NCBI RefSeq assembly: GCF_900537065.1
Contig: NZ_UNRC01000015.1
Location: 1 to 44,361 of the forward strand
DNA: 44,361 nt
From: Sphingorhabdus sp. Alg239-R122
GTDB taxonomy: Bacteria; Pseudomonadota; Alphaproteobacteria; Sphingomonadales; Sphingomonadaceae
Direction: 5' to 3'
Every line of letters begins with the position of its first letter. Position 1 is the stretch's first letter. The notes beneath the pieces are model-generated. The model worked only from the letters and a program-made list of their open reading frames with translations, was not told the origin of the DNA and ran no database searches. A program made the position numbers and the translations under genes. Shown piece after piece: positions 8,935 through 17,183 of this stretch.

Positions 8935-9035
8935 AAAAAACGGGCCGCCGTGTCATTTGCATGAACAGGGCGGCCCTAGTTTAAGGCCAATGGCCTTAAT
9001 GGGAGGAAAGCGTACCAATTCGGGTACGCAAACAC
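8935..9035 (-). ncRNA. candidate structured small RNA or structured 3' UTR with a terminator
   Basis: Read on the minus strand there are three perfect hairpins in a row: GCGTACC/GGTACGC (9010-9029), TTAAGGCC/GGCCTTAA (8981-8999) and GGGCCGCC/GGCGGCCC (8942-8976). The last is followed by six T (8940-8935), a classic intrinsic terminator. Between the first two hairpins is an unpaired TTTCCTCCCAT, an anti-shine-dalgarno-like CCUCCC of the sort used by several alphaproteobacterial small RNAs. No open frame fits. It may be an independent RNA or the processed 3' end of the upstream gene at 9093-9530. The 5' end is unknown; the boundary given is only the extent of the structure. Confidence 0.45.
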
Positions 9036-9092
9036 CTATCGCAGAAAAGCATTTACAATATGTTAACTATGGGAAAATTGGTAAAAGCTGCG

Positions 9093-9530
9093 TCAGCAAC
9101 TACCGACCCGGCGTCCTTCGGCAGCGAAGGAGAAGGGGGAGCCATTGGCAATGCCCTGTGTGTTGATCTGCAGCAGGTCCGCGCCTTCGGCGCGCAGTGT
9201 AGTGCGGCCATGGCCTCGCGCACCGCAGCTATAACTGACAGTAACGGTGTTGGGCTTATCCTCTATCACAAATGGTTTTTTACAGTTTTCACCCTGATGA
9301 CGCAGGTTGAGAAGCTGCCGGATATCGCGCACGCAGATTCTGCGCACTTCACCGTTTTTAGCGCGTGGGCGGATTTCCCACTGCCCGGCATCTACTTTTT
9401 TGAACGAAGCAAGTTCGGGCGCCTGGGCTGGTGCGGGCATGGCGAACAGGGCCAGTGGTGCCGTAGCCAGCATGGCAAAAAAATATCTTTTTTTCAGTGC
9501 CCCAAATGGCATTTTCAAACGCTTGGTCAT
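9093..9530 (-). CDS. secreted protein, DUF3617-like
   Basis: Periplasmic protein of 145 residues with unknown role. After a basic start (MTKRLKMPFGALKKRYFF) comes a hydrophobic signal segment ending AMPAPAQA. The mature part has paired cysteines (RRICVRD, GENCKKP, SYSCGARG, terminal VGSC) and a W-E-I/R pattern near its start (AGQWEIRP) that resembles the DUF3617 family; this assignment is tentative. ATG 9530 has GGAAGA 6 bases upstream, whereas the frame open to 9740 gives a non-signal N-terminus. The gene is separated from hslO by a 170-base leader with an AT-rich inverted repeat. Confidence 0.72.
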   Translation of the reverse strand: MTKRLKMPFGALKKRYFFAMLATAPLALFAMPAPAQAPELASFKKVDAGQWEIRPRAKNGEVRRICVRDIRQLLNLRHQGENCKKPFVIEDKPNTVTVSYSCGARGHGRTTLRAEGADLLQINTQGIANGSPFSFAAEGRRVGSC

Positions 9531-9661
9531 TATTCTTCCAGTTTTGGGGATACGCCCCATCCACATAGCTTTTACGACAATACAGATGTATCTACCGTTA
9601 ATAAGCAACGCTTCGTCGCACATCCGGACGATATCCATTCTTCTATATACGCCAATTAAGG

Positions 9662-9686
9662 CCGATATTTTACCAAAATATGTCGG
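9662..9686. repeat. AT-rich inverted repeat between hslO and a secreted-protein gene
   Basis: CCG-ATATTTT-ACC-AAAATAT-gt-CGG: a perfect 7-3-7 inverted repeat with CCG/CGG flanks. It lies 15 bases beyond the hslO stop. There is no T-run on either side in the right place for a normal terminator, so it could be an operator for the downstream gene or a mRNA-end hairpin. Confidence 0.35.
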
Positions 9687-9700
9687 ATGGCCGTTTTTTG

Positions 9701-10597
9701 TCAGTCCGTAATCGCAAATTGCCGTGCGCAAAAGGCGCAATCGACAAGTATATCACCATTTTCGTCGCGCATTTCCGCCTTTTCTGCCTCACCAAAGCGG
9801 CTCAACACCTTGCGATAATGTTCGACCGAACAGCGACAACCCTTACTGAGCGGCACGGCCTGCTCAATCAGCACCTCATCCTCTTCATGAAACAGCCGCC
9901 AGATCAGGTCCTCCATGCTGAGCGCCCTGTCGAGCAATTCCGCATGATTGAGCGTTTCCGCGAGGATAGACACATGCTCCCATTCGGGATGGTCCAGCTT
10001 GGCATGTAGCCGCTCACGCCCTACTTCGCCCTCGGCTAGATGCTGCACCAGGAAACCGCCAGTGCGGCATCCATTCTCGTCCGAACTGATCGCAACCTTG
10101 ATAAGTGTCGGCACCTGTTCGGACTGAAAGAAATAGTTCTGGCACGCTTCGGTAAGCGAGTTGCCCGCCAGTTCGACAATACCCTGATATCGCTGCCCAT
10201 CATCGCCATGCATTGGAGTGCGATCGAATGTGATCGCCAGATAGCCCTTGCCGAACAGTGCGCCCAGTGACGGGTTTTTCCCCTGTTCGGCCAGACGGTC
10301 ACGATCATAGCGCGCATAGCTACGCACCTCGCCATCCTTGTAATCGGCGACGAGCAGTTCGATAATCCCGCCCTGTGTCTGTGCCTGCATGGTCAGCTGA
10401 CCTTCGGACTGTTTCAGCATAGAACCGATGAGCGCCGCCAATGTGGCGGCCTCTGCCACCAGATGCTTCACGGCCACGGGATAGTCATGCGGTGCGATAA
10501 TGTCGTTCAGCACGCTGTCCAGACGCACCGTACGTCCGCGCGCATTGCGCGACGGTATGGTGAAACGCAGCGGGCGATCATGGTAAATTTCAGTCAT
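9701..10597 (-). CDS. hslO: Hsp33 redox-regulated chaperone
   Basis: Cytoplasmic holdase that is activated by oxidation. The redox switch is present at the C-terminus: C254-R-C256 and C287-A-F-C290, four cysteines that bind zinc when reduced. The N-terminal domain includes TLAALIGSMLKQSEGQLTMQ and the GYLAITFD segment. The protein is 298 residues, normal for the family. It starts 65 bases after the sufA stop on the same strand, so it could be read through from the suf operon, which would fit an oxidative-stress role, but this is inference. Confidence 0.96.
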   Translation of the reverse strand: MTEIYHDRPLRFTIPSRNARGRTVRLDSVLNDIIAPHDYPVAVKHLVAEAATLAALIGSMLKQSEGQLTMQAQTQGGIIELLVADYKDGEVRSYARYDRDRLAEQGKNPSLGALFGKGYLAITFDRTPMHGDDGQRYQGIVELAGNSLTEACQNYFFQSEQVPTLIKVAISSDENGCRTGGFLVQHLAEGEVGRERLHAKLDHPEWEHVSILAETLNHAELLDRALSMEDLIWRLFHEEDEVLIEQAVPLSKGCRCSVEHYRKVLSRFGEAEKAEMRDENGDILVDCAFCARQFAITD

Positions 10598-10662
10598 GCC
10601 GGGCTATATAGGGAATGTTTCGGGGATTGTCAGGGAGGCTGGCAGCATTGCCACCATTCTAA

Positions 10663-11019
10663 TCAGACAGTGAAGCTTTCGCCGCACCCGCACGCACCGG
10701 TGGCATTAGGGTTGTTGAACACGAACCCGGCGGTGAAATCATCCTCCTGCCAGTCCATGATGGAACCGATCAGGTAGAGCACCGACGCGCTGTCGACATA
10801 AAATATACCGCCCGGCGTTTCGATTTTCTCGTCAAACTTGGCTTCTTCGGTGACATAATCAACCGAATAGGCAAGCCCGCTACACCCACGGCGCGGGGTG
10901 GAGAGCTTGACACCAATTGCACCATCAGGGGCTTTTGCCATCAGGCCAGCAATGCGCTGTTCAGCAGCCGGCGTCAGGATAATCGCAGCGCGTTTCGCGC
11001 GTGTGTTGGTATCAGTCAT
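10663..11019 (-). CDS. sufA: A-type iron-sulfur assembly protein
   Basis: Carrier of Fe-S clusters from the SufBCD scaffold to target proteins. The three conserved cysteines of the HesB/IscA family are C46 (RRGCSGLAY) and C110/C112 (GACGCGESF). The protein is 118 residues from ATG 11019; the longer open frame to 11202 lies inside the preceding GNAT gene. The start overlaps the GNAT stop by 8 bases. It is the last gene of the suf operon. Confidence 0.93.
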   Translation of the reverse strand: MTDTNTRAKRAAIILTPAAEQRIAGLMAKAPDGAIGVKLSTPRRGCSGLAYSVDYVTEEAKFDEKIETPGGIFYVDSASVLYLIGSIMDWQEDDFTAGFVFNNPNATGACGCGESFTV

Positions 11020-11518
11020 TTGTAAGCCTCTTTTGCCAGAATTCCGCACGGCCCAGTTCAGGGTCGAGCACATAATCCCCATAGCCGAGTGAGGCATAAA
11101 GCCCCTTGGCAGAGGTGTTACCTTCGAGCACTTCCAGTGTGATCTTGCAGGCGTTTTCGGCGCGGGCGATAGCTTCAATTTCGGCAAATAACCTGCGGCC
11201 AATACCCGCGCCGCGATGTTGTTGGCTGACTACGACATCATGAATATTGACAAGTGGGCGTGCGGCAAATGTCGAAAACCCCCAGAAACAATTGGCTAGT
11301 CCTGCTGCCTCGTCACCTGCAAATGCCAACACCGAAAATGCATTGGAGGTTGCTTTCAGGCCTGCGACCAGGTTGCGTTGCGTTTCGCCTGACAGGTCCT
11401 CTCCGCCGCCCATCGGGTCCACTGCATAGGCGCGCAGCATGGCGACAATTGCAGCCGCATGGACCGGATTGCCATAATTCGCACGCTCTACGGTCAGGGG
11501 TAATGCTGCAATGGTCAT
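11012..11518 (-). CDS. GNAT-family N-acetyltransferase embedded in the suf operon
   Basis: Predicted acetyltransferase of 168 residues, substrate unknown. The acetyl-CoA-binding core is clear: NIHDVVVSQQHRGAGIGRRL (motif A with R/Q-x-x-G-x-G/A) followed by CKITLEVLEGNTSAKGLYASLGY. Start ATG 11518 overlaps the sufT stop as ATGA, and its own end overlaps sufA by 8 bases, so it is translated as part of the suf mRNA. Earlier in-frame starts to 11569 would run into sufT and are less likely. No known suf function uses a GNAT; the link is positional only. Confidence 0.87.
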   Translation of the reverse strand: MTIAALPLTVERANYGNPVHAAAIVAMLRAYAVDPMGGGEDLSGETQRNLVAGLKATSNAFSVLAFAGDEAAGLANCFWGFSTFAARPLVNIHDVVVSQQHRGAGIGRRLFAEIEAIARAENACKITLEVLEGNTSAKGLYASLGYGDYVLDPELGRAEFWQKRLTND

Positions 11519-12027
11519 AACATCCCCAGTTCGAGCTTTGCTTCGTCGCTCATTTTCTGCGGGTCCCATGGCGGATCCCAGACCAGATTGACTTCGCTAT
11601 GACCCACGCCGGGGACACTGCCGACCTGCAGTTCAATTTCGCCCGGCATCGATTCGGCGACCGGGCAATGCGGCGTGGTGAGTGTCATGGTGACGACCGC
11701 ATGGCCATCATCGGTTACTTCAACGCCGTAAATCAGGCCCAGGTCATAGATATTGACCGGAATTTCGGGGTCATAAATGCTTTTCAGCGTGTCGATAATC
11801 GCATCGTACAGATCGCCGCCGGGTTCACCTGTAGGTTCCTCGGCAGGTTTTTGTGAAAGGAAACCTTCCAGATAATCACGCTTGCGCTCCATCTTTGCCA
11901 TATCGCTTTCGGTATCATACGGAGAAGGGGCCAGGACCGTTTCCTTGGGCGCATCATCGACGCGCGCCTTGGCGGGTTTGTCCACCGCATCGACTTTTTC
12001 AACACTGATTTTGCGTTCTTCGTTCAT
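11515..12027 (-). CDS. sufT: SufT, MIP18/DUF59-family iron-sulfur assembly factor
   Basis: Auxiliary factor for Fe-S protein maturation. The C-terminal 100 residues form the MIP18 (DUF59) domain: DAIIDTLKSIYDPEIPVNIYDLGLIY, then VVTMTLTTPHCPVAESMPGEI with the conserved cysteine, and WDPPWDPQKMSDEAKLELGM at the end. The first 70 residues are a charged, low-complexity extension. ATG 12027 is preceded by GGTGA; a GTG at 12036 would add three residues and overlap the sufS stop. It is between sufS and the GNAT gene. Confidence 0.9.
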   Translation of the reverse strand: MNEERKISVEKVDAVDKPAKARVDDAPKETVLAPSPYDTESDMAKMERKRDYLEGFLSQKPAEEPTGEPGGDLYDAIIDTLKSIYDPEIPVNIYDLGLIYGVEVTDDGHAVVTMTLTTPHCPVAESMPGEIELQVGSVPGVGHSEVNLVWDPPWDPQKMSDEAKLELGML

Positions 12028-12032
12028 ATCAT

Positions 12033-13250
12033 TCACCCGAAAATCTTGCGGACGCGCTCAATGCCCTGCACCAGCGCTTCCACGTCCTGCATGTCGCTAT
12101 AAACACCAAAACTGGCGCGCGCCGTTGCCGGCACGCCCAGATAATCCATTAACGGCTGTGCGCAGTGATGGCCTGCGCGGATTGCGACACCGCTTTCATC
12201 CAATATAGTGGCAACATCATGCGGATGCACACCTTCGACCTCAAATGACAATATGCCTGCACTGTTTTCCGGTCCGAACAGCCTGACTGAATTGATTGCG
12301 GCCAGCGCTGCGCGCGCTTGCGCCAAAAGCGCGGTTTCATGTGCATGGATATTCTCCACGCCAATATCCTGCACATATTGAATCGCCGCATCCAGCCCGA
12401 GCGCGCCGACAATATGTGGCGTGCCCGCCTCAAACCGTCCGGGTGCGGGGGCATAGGTGGTTTTATCAAATGTCACGCGGTCAATCATCGACCCGCCGCC
12501 CTGCCATGGCGGCATAGCGTTCAATGTTTCTTCGCGTGCCCACAATACGCCAATGCCTGTGGGGCCATAAAGCTTGTGCGCTGAAAATACGTAAAAATCG
12601 CAGTTCAGTTCTGCCACGTTCAGCTGCATGCGCGGCGCGGCCTGGCAGCCATCAAGCAGTAGTTTCGCACCAACGGTATGCGCAGCTTTGCTTGCGCGCT
12701 TCACGTCCAGCACGCTGCCCAGCACATTGGACACATGCGCCAGCGCCACCAGCTTGTGCTGCTCTGTCAGATTGGCTTCCAGCCAATCAAGGTCAATAAG
12801 CCCATCTTCGGTGAGCGGACACACATCAATATGCGCGCCCACCCGCTCGGCGAGCAATTGCCACGGCACAATATTGCTGTGATGCTCCAACTGGCTGAGC
12901 ATGATGCGGTCGCCCGCGCCAATATTGGTATTGCCCCAGCTTTCCGCGACCAGATTGATCGCTTCGGTTGCACCGCGCACGAACACGCATTCATTTGGAG
13001 AAGATGCGCCGATAAAATCTGCGACACGCGTGCGCGCTGCTTCATAGGCAAGTGTCATATTGGCCGAGCGTGCATAAACGCCGCGGTGCACGGTGGCATA
13101 TTCTTCGCCGTAACCGCGCGCGATGGCATCTATTACCTGCTTTGGTTTTTGCGAAGTCGCCGCGGTGTCGAGATAATGCCAACCACTTTCGATGCCGGTA
13201 AAATCGGCGCGGGCCTTTGTCACCATATCTATGTTGATGGGCGCATTCAT
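12033..13250 (-). CDS. sufS: cysteine desulfurase SufS
   Basis: PLP enzyme that takes sulfur from cysteine for cluster assembly. PLP lysine K226 is in FSAHKLYGPTGIGVLW, and the persulfide-carrying cysteine C363 is in RAGHHCAQPLM, the group II signature. The protein is 405 residues. No sufE gene is present in this window, so its sulfur-acceptor partner must be elsewhere or replaced. It starts with ATG overlapping the sufD stop by 4 bases and ends at sufT. Confidence 0.96.
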   Translation of the reverse strand: MNAPINIDMVTKARADFTGIESGWHYLDTAATSQKPKQVIDAIARGYGEEYATVHRGVYARSANMTLAYEAARTRVADFIGASSPNECVFVRGATEAINLVAESWGNTNIGAGDRIMLSQLEHHSNIVPWQLLAERVGAHIDVCPLTEDGLIDLDWLEANLTEQHKLVALAHVSNVLGSVLDVKRASKAAHTVGAKLLLDGCQAAPRMQLNVAELNCDFYVFSAHKLYGPTGIGVLWAREETLNAMPPWQGGGSMIDRVTFDKTTYAPAPGRFEAGTPHIVGALGLDAAIQYVQDIGVENIHAHETALLAQARAALAAINSVRLFGPENSAGILSFEVEGVHPHDVATILDESGVAIRAGHHCAQPLMDYLGVPATARASFGVYSDMQDVEALVQGIERVRKIFG

Positions 13251-14002
13251 GACAATGCCTCCAAAACCTCTAACGCTTTATTTTCAATGGTTTCCCGCGC
13301 AGCATTTTCAGCCACGTTGACAAAGCTGTCGGCAATAAATGCCTGCAGCATCAACCGCTGTGCGGTGGCGGGATCGAGCCCGCGTGAGGCCATATAGAAC
13401 AATGCCTGTTTATCCAGCTCGCCCACTGTAGCGCCGTGCGCGCATTTAACATCATCGGCGAAAATTTCCAGCTCGGGTTTCGCGTTTGCTGTCGCTGTGC
13501 GGTCGAGCAGCATGGCCTTGACCGATTGTGCCGCATCGGTCTTTTGCGCATCGCGCGCCACATGCACCTTGCCCATAAATGTGCCTGTGGCGCGTTCGGA
13601 CAGCACGGTGCGGACAATCTGATTGCTGGTTGCGTTCGGTGCGGCGTGGATTGTCTCGGTGACAATCTCCAGCGTCTCTTCACCTTTGCCCAGGATTGCA
13701 CCACCCATTTCAAAATGCGCGCCTTCTTCCAGCATCACGCGGACATGTATGCGGCCATAATCCGCTGCTGCATTCAGCAGGTGCAGGTTGAATGTCCCGC
13801 CTTTGCCGATGGTGACATTCAGGTCGGTGACGGACACGCCCTGGGTGGTGGGCGGAATGATAATCTGCCGGTCCAGCGTCTCGCCCGCGGGCACAGCCAC
13901 AATTTCTGTCACATTCGCGACGTCGTTCCAGACAGGTTCCAGCGCAGCTAGATTAGCATAGCGCCAGGCTTCGTCACGCTTGGTGGGAAGTGGGCGTGTC
14001 AT
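13247..14002 (-). CDS. sufD: Fe-S cluster assembly scaffold subunit SufD
   Basis: Partner of SufB in the SufBC2D scaffold. The protein is 251 residues, shorter than enterobacterial SufD but common in alphaproteobacteria. It has the beta-helix core (LEIFADDVKCAHGATVGELD) and the C-terminal motif SRGLDPATAQRLMLQAFIADSF shared with SufB. Start is ATG 14002, which overlaps the stop of the small secreted protein gene as ATGA; the N-terminus reads MTRPLPTKRDEAWRYANLAA, which is the expected TKRDEAWRYT/N-like opening. It is followed by sufS with a 4-base overlap. Confidence 0.94.
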   Translation of the reverse strand: MTRPLPTKRDEAWRYANLAALEPVWNDVANVTEIVAVPAGETLDRQIIIPPTTQGVSVTDLNVTIGKGGTFNLHLLNAAADYGRIHVRVMLEEGAHFEMGGAILGKGEETLEIVTETIHAAPNATSNQIVRTVLSERATGTFMGKVHVARDAQKTDAAQSVKAMLLDRTATANAKPELEIFADDVKCAHGATVGELDKQALFYMASRGLDPATAQRLMLQAFIADSFVNVAENAARETIENKALEVLEALS

Positions 14003-14325
14003 TTCCGATCCCTTCGCATCTTGCGTTTGATTTTCTTGAGCAAAGAGGATTTGCGTGTCTTCAGACACTGTTTGACAGCGGCATCTTCAATATTGCCTTT
14101 GCGCACACATTTGGTTGTTGCCTTGCAAAGCTTTTCGTCCAGCCTTGGATAGCCGGTACTGCCGTTCAGGCTGCAATGATAGCTGCCCTGCGGGTCGCGG
14201 CCGACATTGACGGAAATACCCTGCATGCGCCGGCCAATAATTACGATTTCTTCATCTGTGTACACAGGTTCGGGAAGCGTATCGACGGCTTGTGCAGCGA
14301 ATAGGAGGAAGACGGAGGCGATCAT
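13999..14325 (-). CDS. small secreted cysteine-containing protein inside the suf operon
   Basis: Function unknown. 108 residues with a short hydrophobic signal (MIASVFLLFAAQA), then an EEIVIIGRRMQGISVNVGRD stretch. Four cysteines (YHCSL, KLCKA, KCVRK, QCLKT) could make two disulfides, and the tail is very basic (LLKKIKRKMRRDRK). It overlaps sufC and sufD by 4 bases at each end (ATGA both times), so it is translated with them. Small proteins opening with an E-I-V-V-I-G/A-R motif after a signal peptide are frequent in sphingomonads, but I know of no defined role. That an exported protein sits between two cytoplasmic scaffold genes is unusual. Confidence 0.8.
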   Translation of the reverse strand: MIASVFLLFAAQAVDTLPEPVYTDEEIVIIGRRMQGISVNVGRDPQGSYHCSLNGSTGYPRLDEKLCKATTKCVRKGNIEDAAVKQCLKTRKSSLLKKIKRKMRRDRK

Positions 14326-15065
14326 GCCGCCACTGCCTCATAGCCCTGCTCTTCGAGCTGTAATGCCAGCTCCGGCCCGCCGGTTTTGACGATCCGGCCC
14401 TTCGCCAGCACGTGCACATAATCGGGTTGCACTTCGTCCAGCAATCGCTGATAGTGGGTAATAAGCAGCACGGCTTTTTTCTCGTCGCGCATGATGGCGT
14501 TGATACCGCTGCCGACGGTGCGCAGCGCGTCGATGTCGAGACCGCTATCGGTCTCGTCCAATATGGCGAGCTCAGGGTTCAATATGCCCATCTGCACCAT
14601 TTCGTTGCGCTTTTTCTCACCGCCGGAAAAGCCGACATTCACCGCGCGCTTGAGCATTTCCATATCCATTTTCAGCAGCGCCGCCTTTTCCTTGGCAAGT
14701 TTAATAAATTCACCGCCTGACAAAGGTTCCTCATCGCGCGATTTACGCTGGCTGTTCAGGCTTTCGCGCAGGAACTGCAGGTTAGACACGCCGGGTATCT
14801 CGACCGGATACTGGAACCCTAGAAACAGTCCCAGCGCCGCACGCTCATGCGGGTCCATATCGAGGATATCCTGACCATTGAAAGTCGCGCTGCCGCTAGT
14901 GACTTCATAACCATCACGTCCGCCCAGCACATAGGCAAGCGTCGACTTACCCGCGCCATTCGGCCCCATAATCGCATGCACCTCGCCCACGTTTATTTCG
15001 AGGCTGAGGCCCTTAAGGATTTCAGTATCGCCAACTGTGGCGTGGAGGTTTTCAATTTTTAGCAT
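14322..15065 (-). CDS. sufC: SufC, ABC-type ATPase of the Suf scaffold
   Basis: ATPase that drives conformational change of SufBC2D. Walker A GPNGAGKS is at residues 34-41, the ABC signature FSGGEKKRNE is near 150, and Walker B LAILDETDSGLDIDAL follows, with H-switch LLITHYQRLL. The protein is 247 residues, as expected. It follows sufB after an 87-base gap, the largest gap in the operon, and overlaps the secreted-protein gene by 4 bases. Confidence 0.97.
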   Translation of the reverse strand: MLKIENLHATVGDTEILKGLSLEINVGEVHAIMGPNGAGKSTLAYVLGGRDGYEVTSGSATFNGQDILDMDPHERAALGLFLGFQYPVEIPGVSNLQFLRESLNSQRKSRDEEPLSGGEFIKLAKEKAALLKMDMEMLKRAVNVGFSGGEKKRNEMVQMGILNPELAILDETDSGLDIDALRTVGSGINAIMRDEKKAVLLITHYQRLLDEVQPDYVHVLAKGRIVKTGGPELALQLEEQGYEAVAA

Positions 15066-15152
15066 TCAATCTTCTTCCTCTTTATTGCCGCACCAACACA
15101 ATGGCTGTGTGCCGTACTGTAAGGCAGCTCTGAGCTTTGGAGAGCAGGGGTT

Positions 15153-16673
15153 TTATCCAACAGACCCCTCCAGACTTATCGCCAGCAGTTTTTGCGCTTC
15201 GACTGCGAATTCCATCGGCAGTTCTTTCAGCACTTCCTTGGCAAAGCCGTTGACGATCAGGCTCACCGCTTCCTCTTCGTCCAGCCCGCGTTGCTGGGCG
15301 TAGAACATCTGGTCGTCTGAGATTTTCGATGTCGTGGCTTCATGCTCGATCTGCGCGGTCGGGTTTTTCACCTCGATATAAGGCACGGTGTGCGCGCCGC
15401 ATGTGTCGCCGAGCAGCAGGCTGTCGCACTGCGTGAAATTGCGCACGTTCTCCGCCGCCGGGCCGACGCGGACCAGGCCGCGATAGGTATTATCGGATTT
15501 GCCAGCGCTGATGCCTTTTGAGATAATCGTCGAGCGCGACCCCTTGCCGTTATGGATCATCTTGGTGCCAGTATCGGCCTGCTGGTAATTATTGGTGAGC
15601 GCGACCGAATAAAATTCGCCCACGCTGTTTTCGCCGTTCAGCACGCAGGACGGATATTTCCAGGTGATGGCGCTGCCGGTTTCGACCTGAGTCCAGCTGA
15701 TCTTGCTGTTCTTGCCCTGACACAGCCCGCGCTTGGTCACGAAATTGTATATGCCGCCCTTGCCGTTCTCATCGCCGGGATACCAGTTCTGGACCGTTGA
15801 ATATTTGATCTCCGCGTCATCAAGCGCGACCAGTTCGACCACTGCGGCGTGAAGCTGGTTCTCGTCGCGCTGCGGCGCGGTGCACCCTTCCAGATAGCTG
15901 ACATAGGCGCCCTTGTCGGCGACGATCAGCGTACGTTCGAACTGCCCGGTATTTTCGGCGTTGATGCGAAAATAGGTGGAAAGCTCCATCGGGCAGCGCA
16001 CGCCTTCGGGCACATAGACAAATGTACCATCGGAAAAGACCGCGCAGTTGAGCGCGGCGAAATAATTGTCCTTCACCGGCACAACCTTGCCCAGATATTT
16101 GCGGACCAGATCGGGATATTCCCTGATTGCTTCGGAAATCGAGCGGAAAATCACGCCCGCCGCTTCCAGCTCTTCACGGAATGTCGTGGCGACCGATACA
16201 CTGTCGAAAACAGCGTCCACGGCGACCTTGCGCGCACCCTTTACGCCTGCAAGCACTTCCTGTTCGGCAATGGGGATGCCGAGCTTTTCGTAGACGCGCA
16301 GGATTTCGGGGTCGACATCATCGAGCGAGTCCAGCTCAGGCTTTTTCTTGGGCTCGGCATAATAGTATGCGTCCTGGTAATCGATCATCGGGATGTCGAG
16401 CTTGGCCCAGTCGGGGCTTTCCATTTCCTGCCATATGCGGAATGCTTTCAGCCGCCATTCGAGCATCCATTCGGGCTCTTCCTTTTTGGCGGAAATAAAG
16501 CGGACGGTGTCTTCATTCAGGCCTTTTTCGGCAAATTCCTGTTCAATGTCCGACGACCAGCCATGCTCATAGGCCGATGCTTTATCCGCAGCGGCTTGCG
16601 CTTCGGCATTCATCTCCGCGCGTTCATCTATTTCTTTGGCATCGCGTATTTCGGTTTTGATATTGTCGGTCAT
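15153..16673 (-). CDS. sufB: SufB, Fe-S cluster scaffold subunit
   Basis: Main scaffold on which clusters are built. The protein is 506 residues with the conserved segments [37 protein letters not shown], and [19 protein letters not shown] containing the cysteine that corresponds to a proposed cluster site. The C-terminal half is the SufB/D beta-helix. It starts with ATG overlapping the regulator stop by 4 bases and heads the structural part of the operon. Confidence 0.97.
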   Translation of the reverse strand: MTDNIKTEIRDAKEIDERAEMNAEAQAAADKASAYEHGWSSDIEQEFAEKGLNEDTVRFISAKKEEPEWMLEWRLKAFRIWQEMESPDWAKLDIPMIDYQDAYYYAEPKKKPELDSLDDVDPEILRVYEKLGIPIAEQEVLAGVKGARKVAVDAVFDSVSVATTFREELEAAGVIFRSISEAIREYPDLVRKYLGKVVPVKDNYFAALNCAVFSDGTFVYVPEGVRCPMELSTYFRINAENTGQFERTLIVADKGAYVSYLEGCTAPQRDENQLHAAVVELVALDDAEIKYSTVQNWYPGDENGKGGIYNFVTKRGLCQGKNSKISWTQVETGSAITWKYPSCVLNGENSVGEFYSVALTNNYQQADTGTKMIHNGKGSRSTIISKGISAGKSDNTYRGLVRVGPAAENVRNFTQCDSLLLGDTCGAHTVPYIEVKNPTAQIEHEATTSKISDDQMFYAQQRGLDEEEAVSLIVNGFAKEVLKELPMEFAVEAQKLLAISLEGSVG

Positions 16674-17083
16674 ATCCGGGCTTCCTGGCTCAGGCTGGCG
16701 AGTGTTACGTTATCTAGTGCGCCACGAACGGCATTGTTGACGTGCGCCATATGCGGTTTGACATGGCACTGGGTTTCGAGCGCGCAATCATCGCGGGCAT
16801 CATCGGCGCAGCAGGTCATAGCCATCGGGCCTTCGACGGCTTCGATAATATCGGCCATGCTGATGGCAGCGGGAGGACGTGCGAGACGAAAGCCGCCACC
16901 TGCGCCACGCACAGATTCGATCAGGCCGGCAGAGGAGAGTTTGCTGACCAGTTTTTGTGCGGTGGGCAGCGGGATTCCTGTTTCTTCAGATAATGCGCGC
17001 GCATTACTGCGAATCCCGCCGCAATGGCGGGCCGCGGCTGTCATCAACACAACAGCATAATCGGCAAGGCTGCTCAAACGCAT
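16670..17083 (-). CDS. Rrf2-family Fe-S-dependent regulator of the suf operon (IscR/SufR type)
   Basis: Transcription factor of 137 residues with an N-terminal winged helix ([38 protein letters not shown]) followed by cluster-binding cysteines at C91/C92, C100 and C106 in a spacing close to the IscR C-x5-C-x5-C arrangement, with H107 next to the last. It most resembles the SUF-system assembly regulators. ATG 17083 has AGGA 8-11 bases upstream; an upstream frame to 17101 is less good. It is first in the suf operon, overlaps sufB by 4 bases and probably represses its own promoter through the site at 17111-17133. Confidence 0.92.
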   Translation of the reverse strand: MRLSSLADYAVVLMTAAARHCGGIRSNARALSEETGIPLPTAQKLVSKLSSAGLIESVRGAGGGFRLARPPAAISMADIIEAVEGPMAMTCCADDARDDCALETQCHVKPHMAHVNNAVRGALDNVTLASLSQEARI

Positions 17084-17110
17084 GGATATCCTATAACTCA
17101 AACGAATCGA

Positions 17111-17133
17111 AATAAGACTAATATAGTCCTATT
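17111..17133 (-). promoter_or_regulatory. IscR type-1-like operator in the suf promoter
   Basis: A near-perfect inverted repeat, half-sites AATAGGACTA and TAGTCTTATT around TAT as read on the minus strand. Nine of ten half-site pairs match. The core GACTATATTAGTC fits the GACTRWWWYAGTC core of the Escherichia coli IscR type-1 site. It is 28 bases upstream of the regulator start and overlaps the region where the core promoter should be, which suits autorepression by the Rrf2 protein. Confidence 0.75.
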
Positions 17134-17183
17134 TGAGGCAAATGGGCATTTTTATAGCGAAAATCAAGCAAGAAAGGTTTTGT

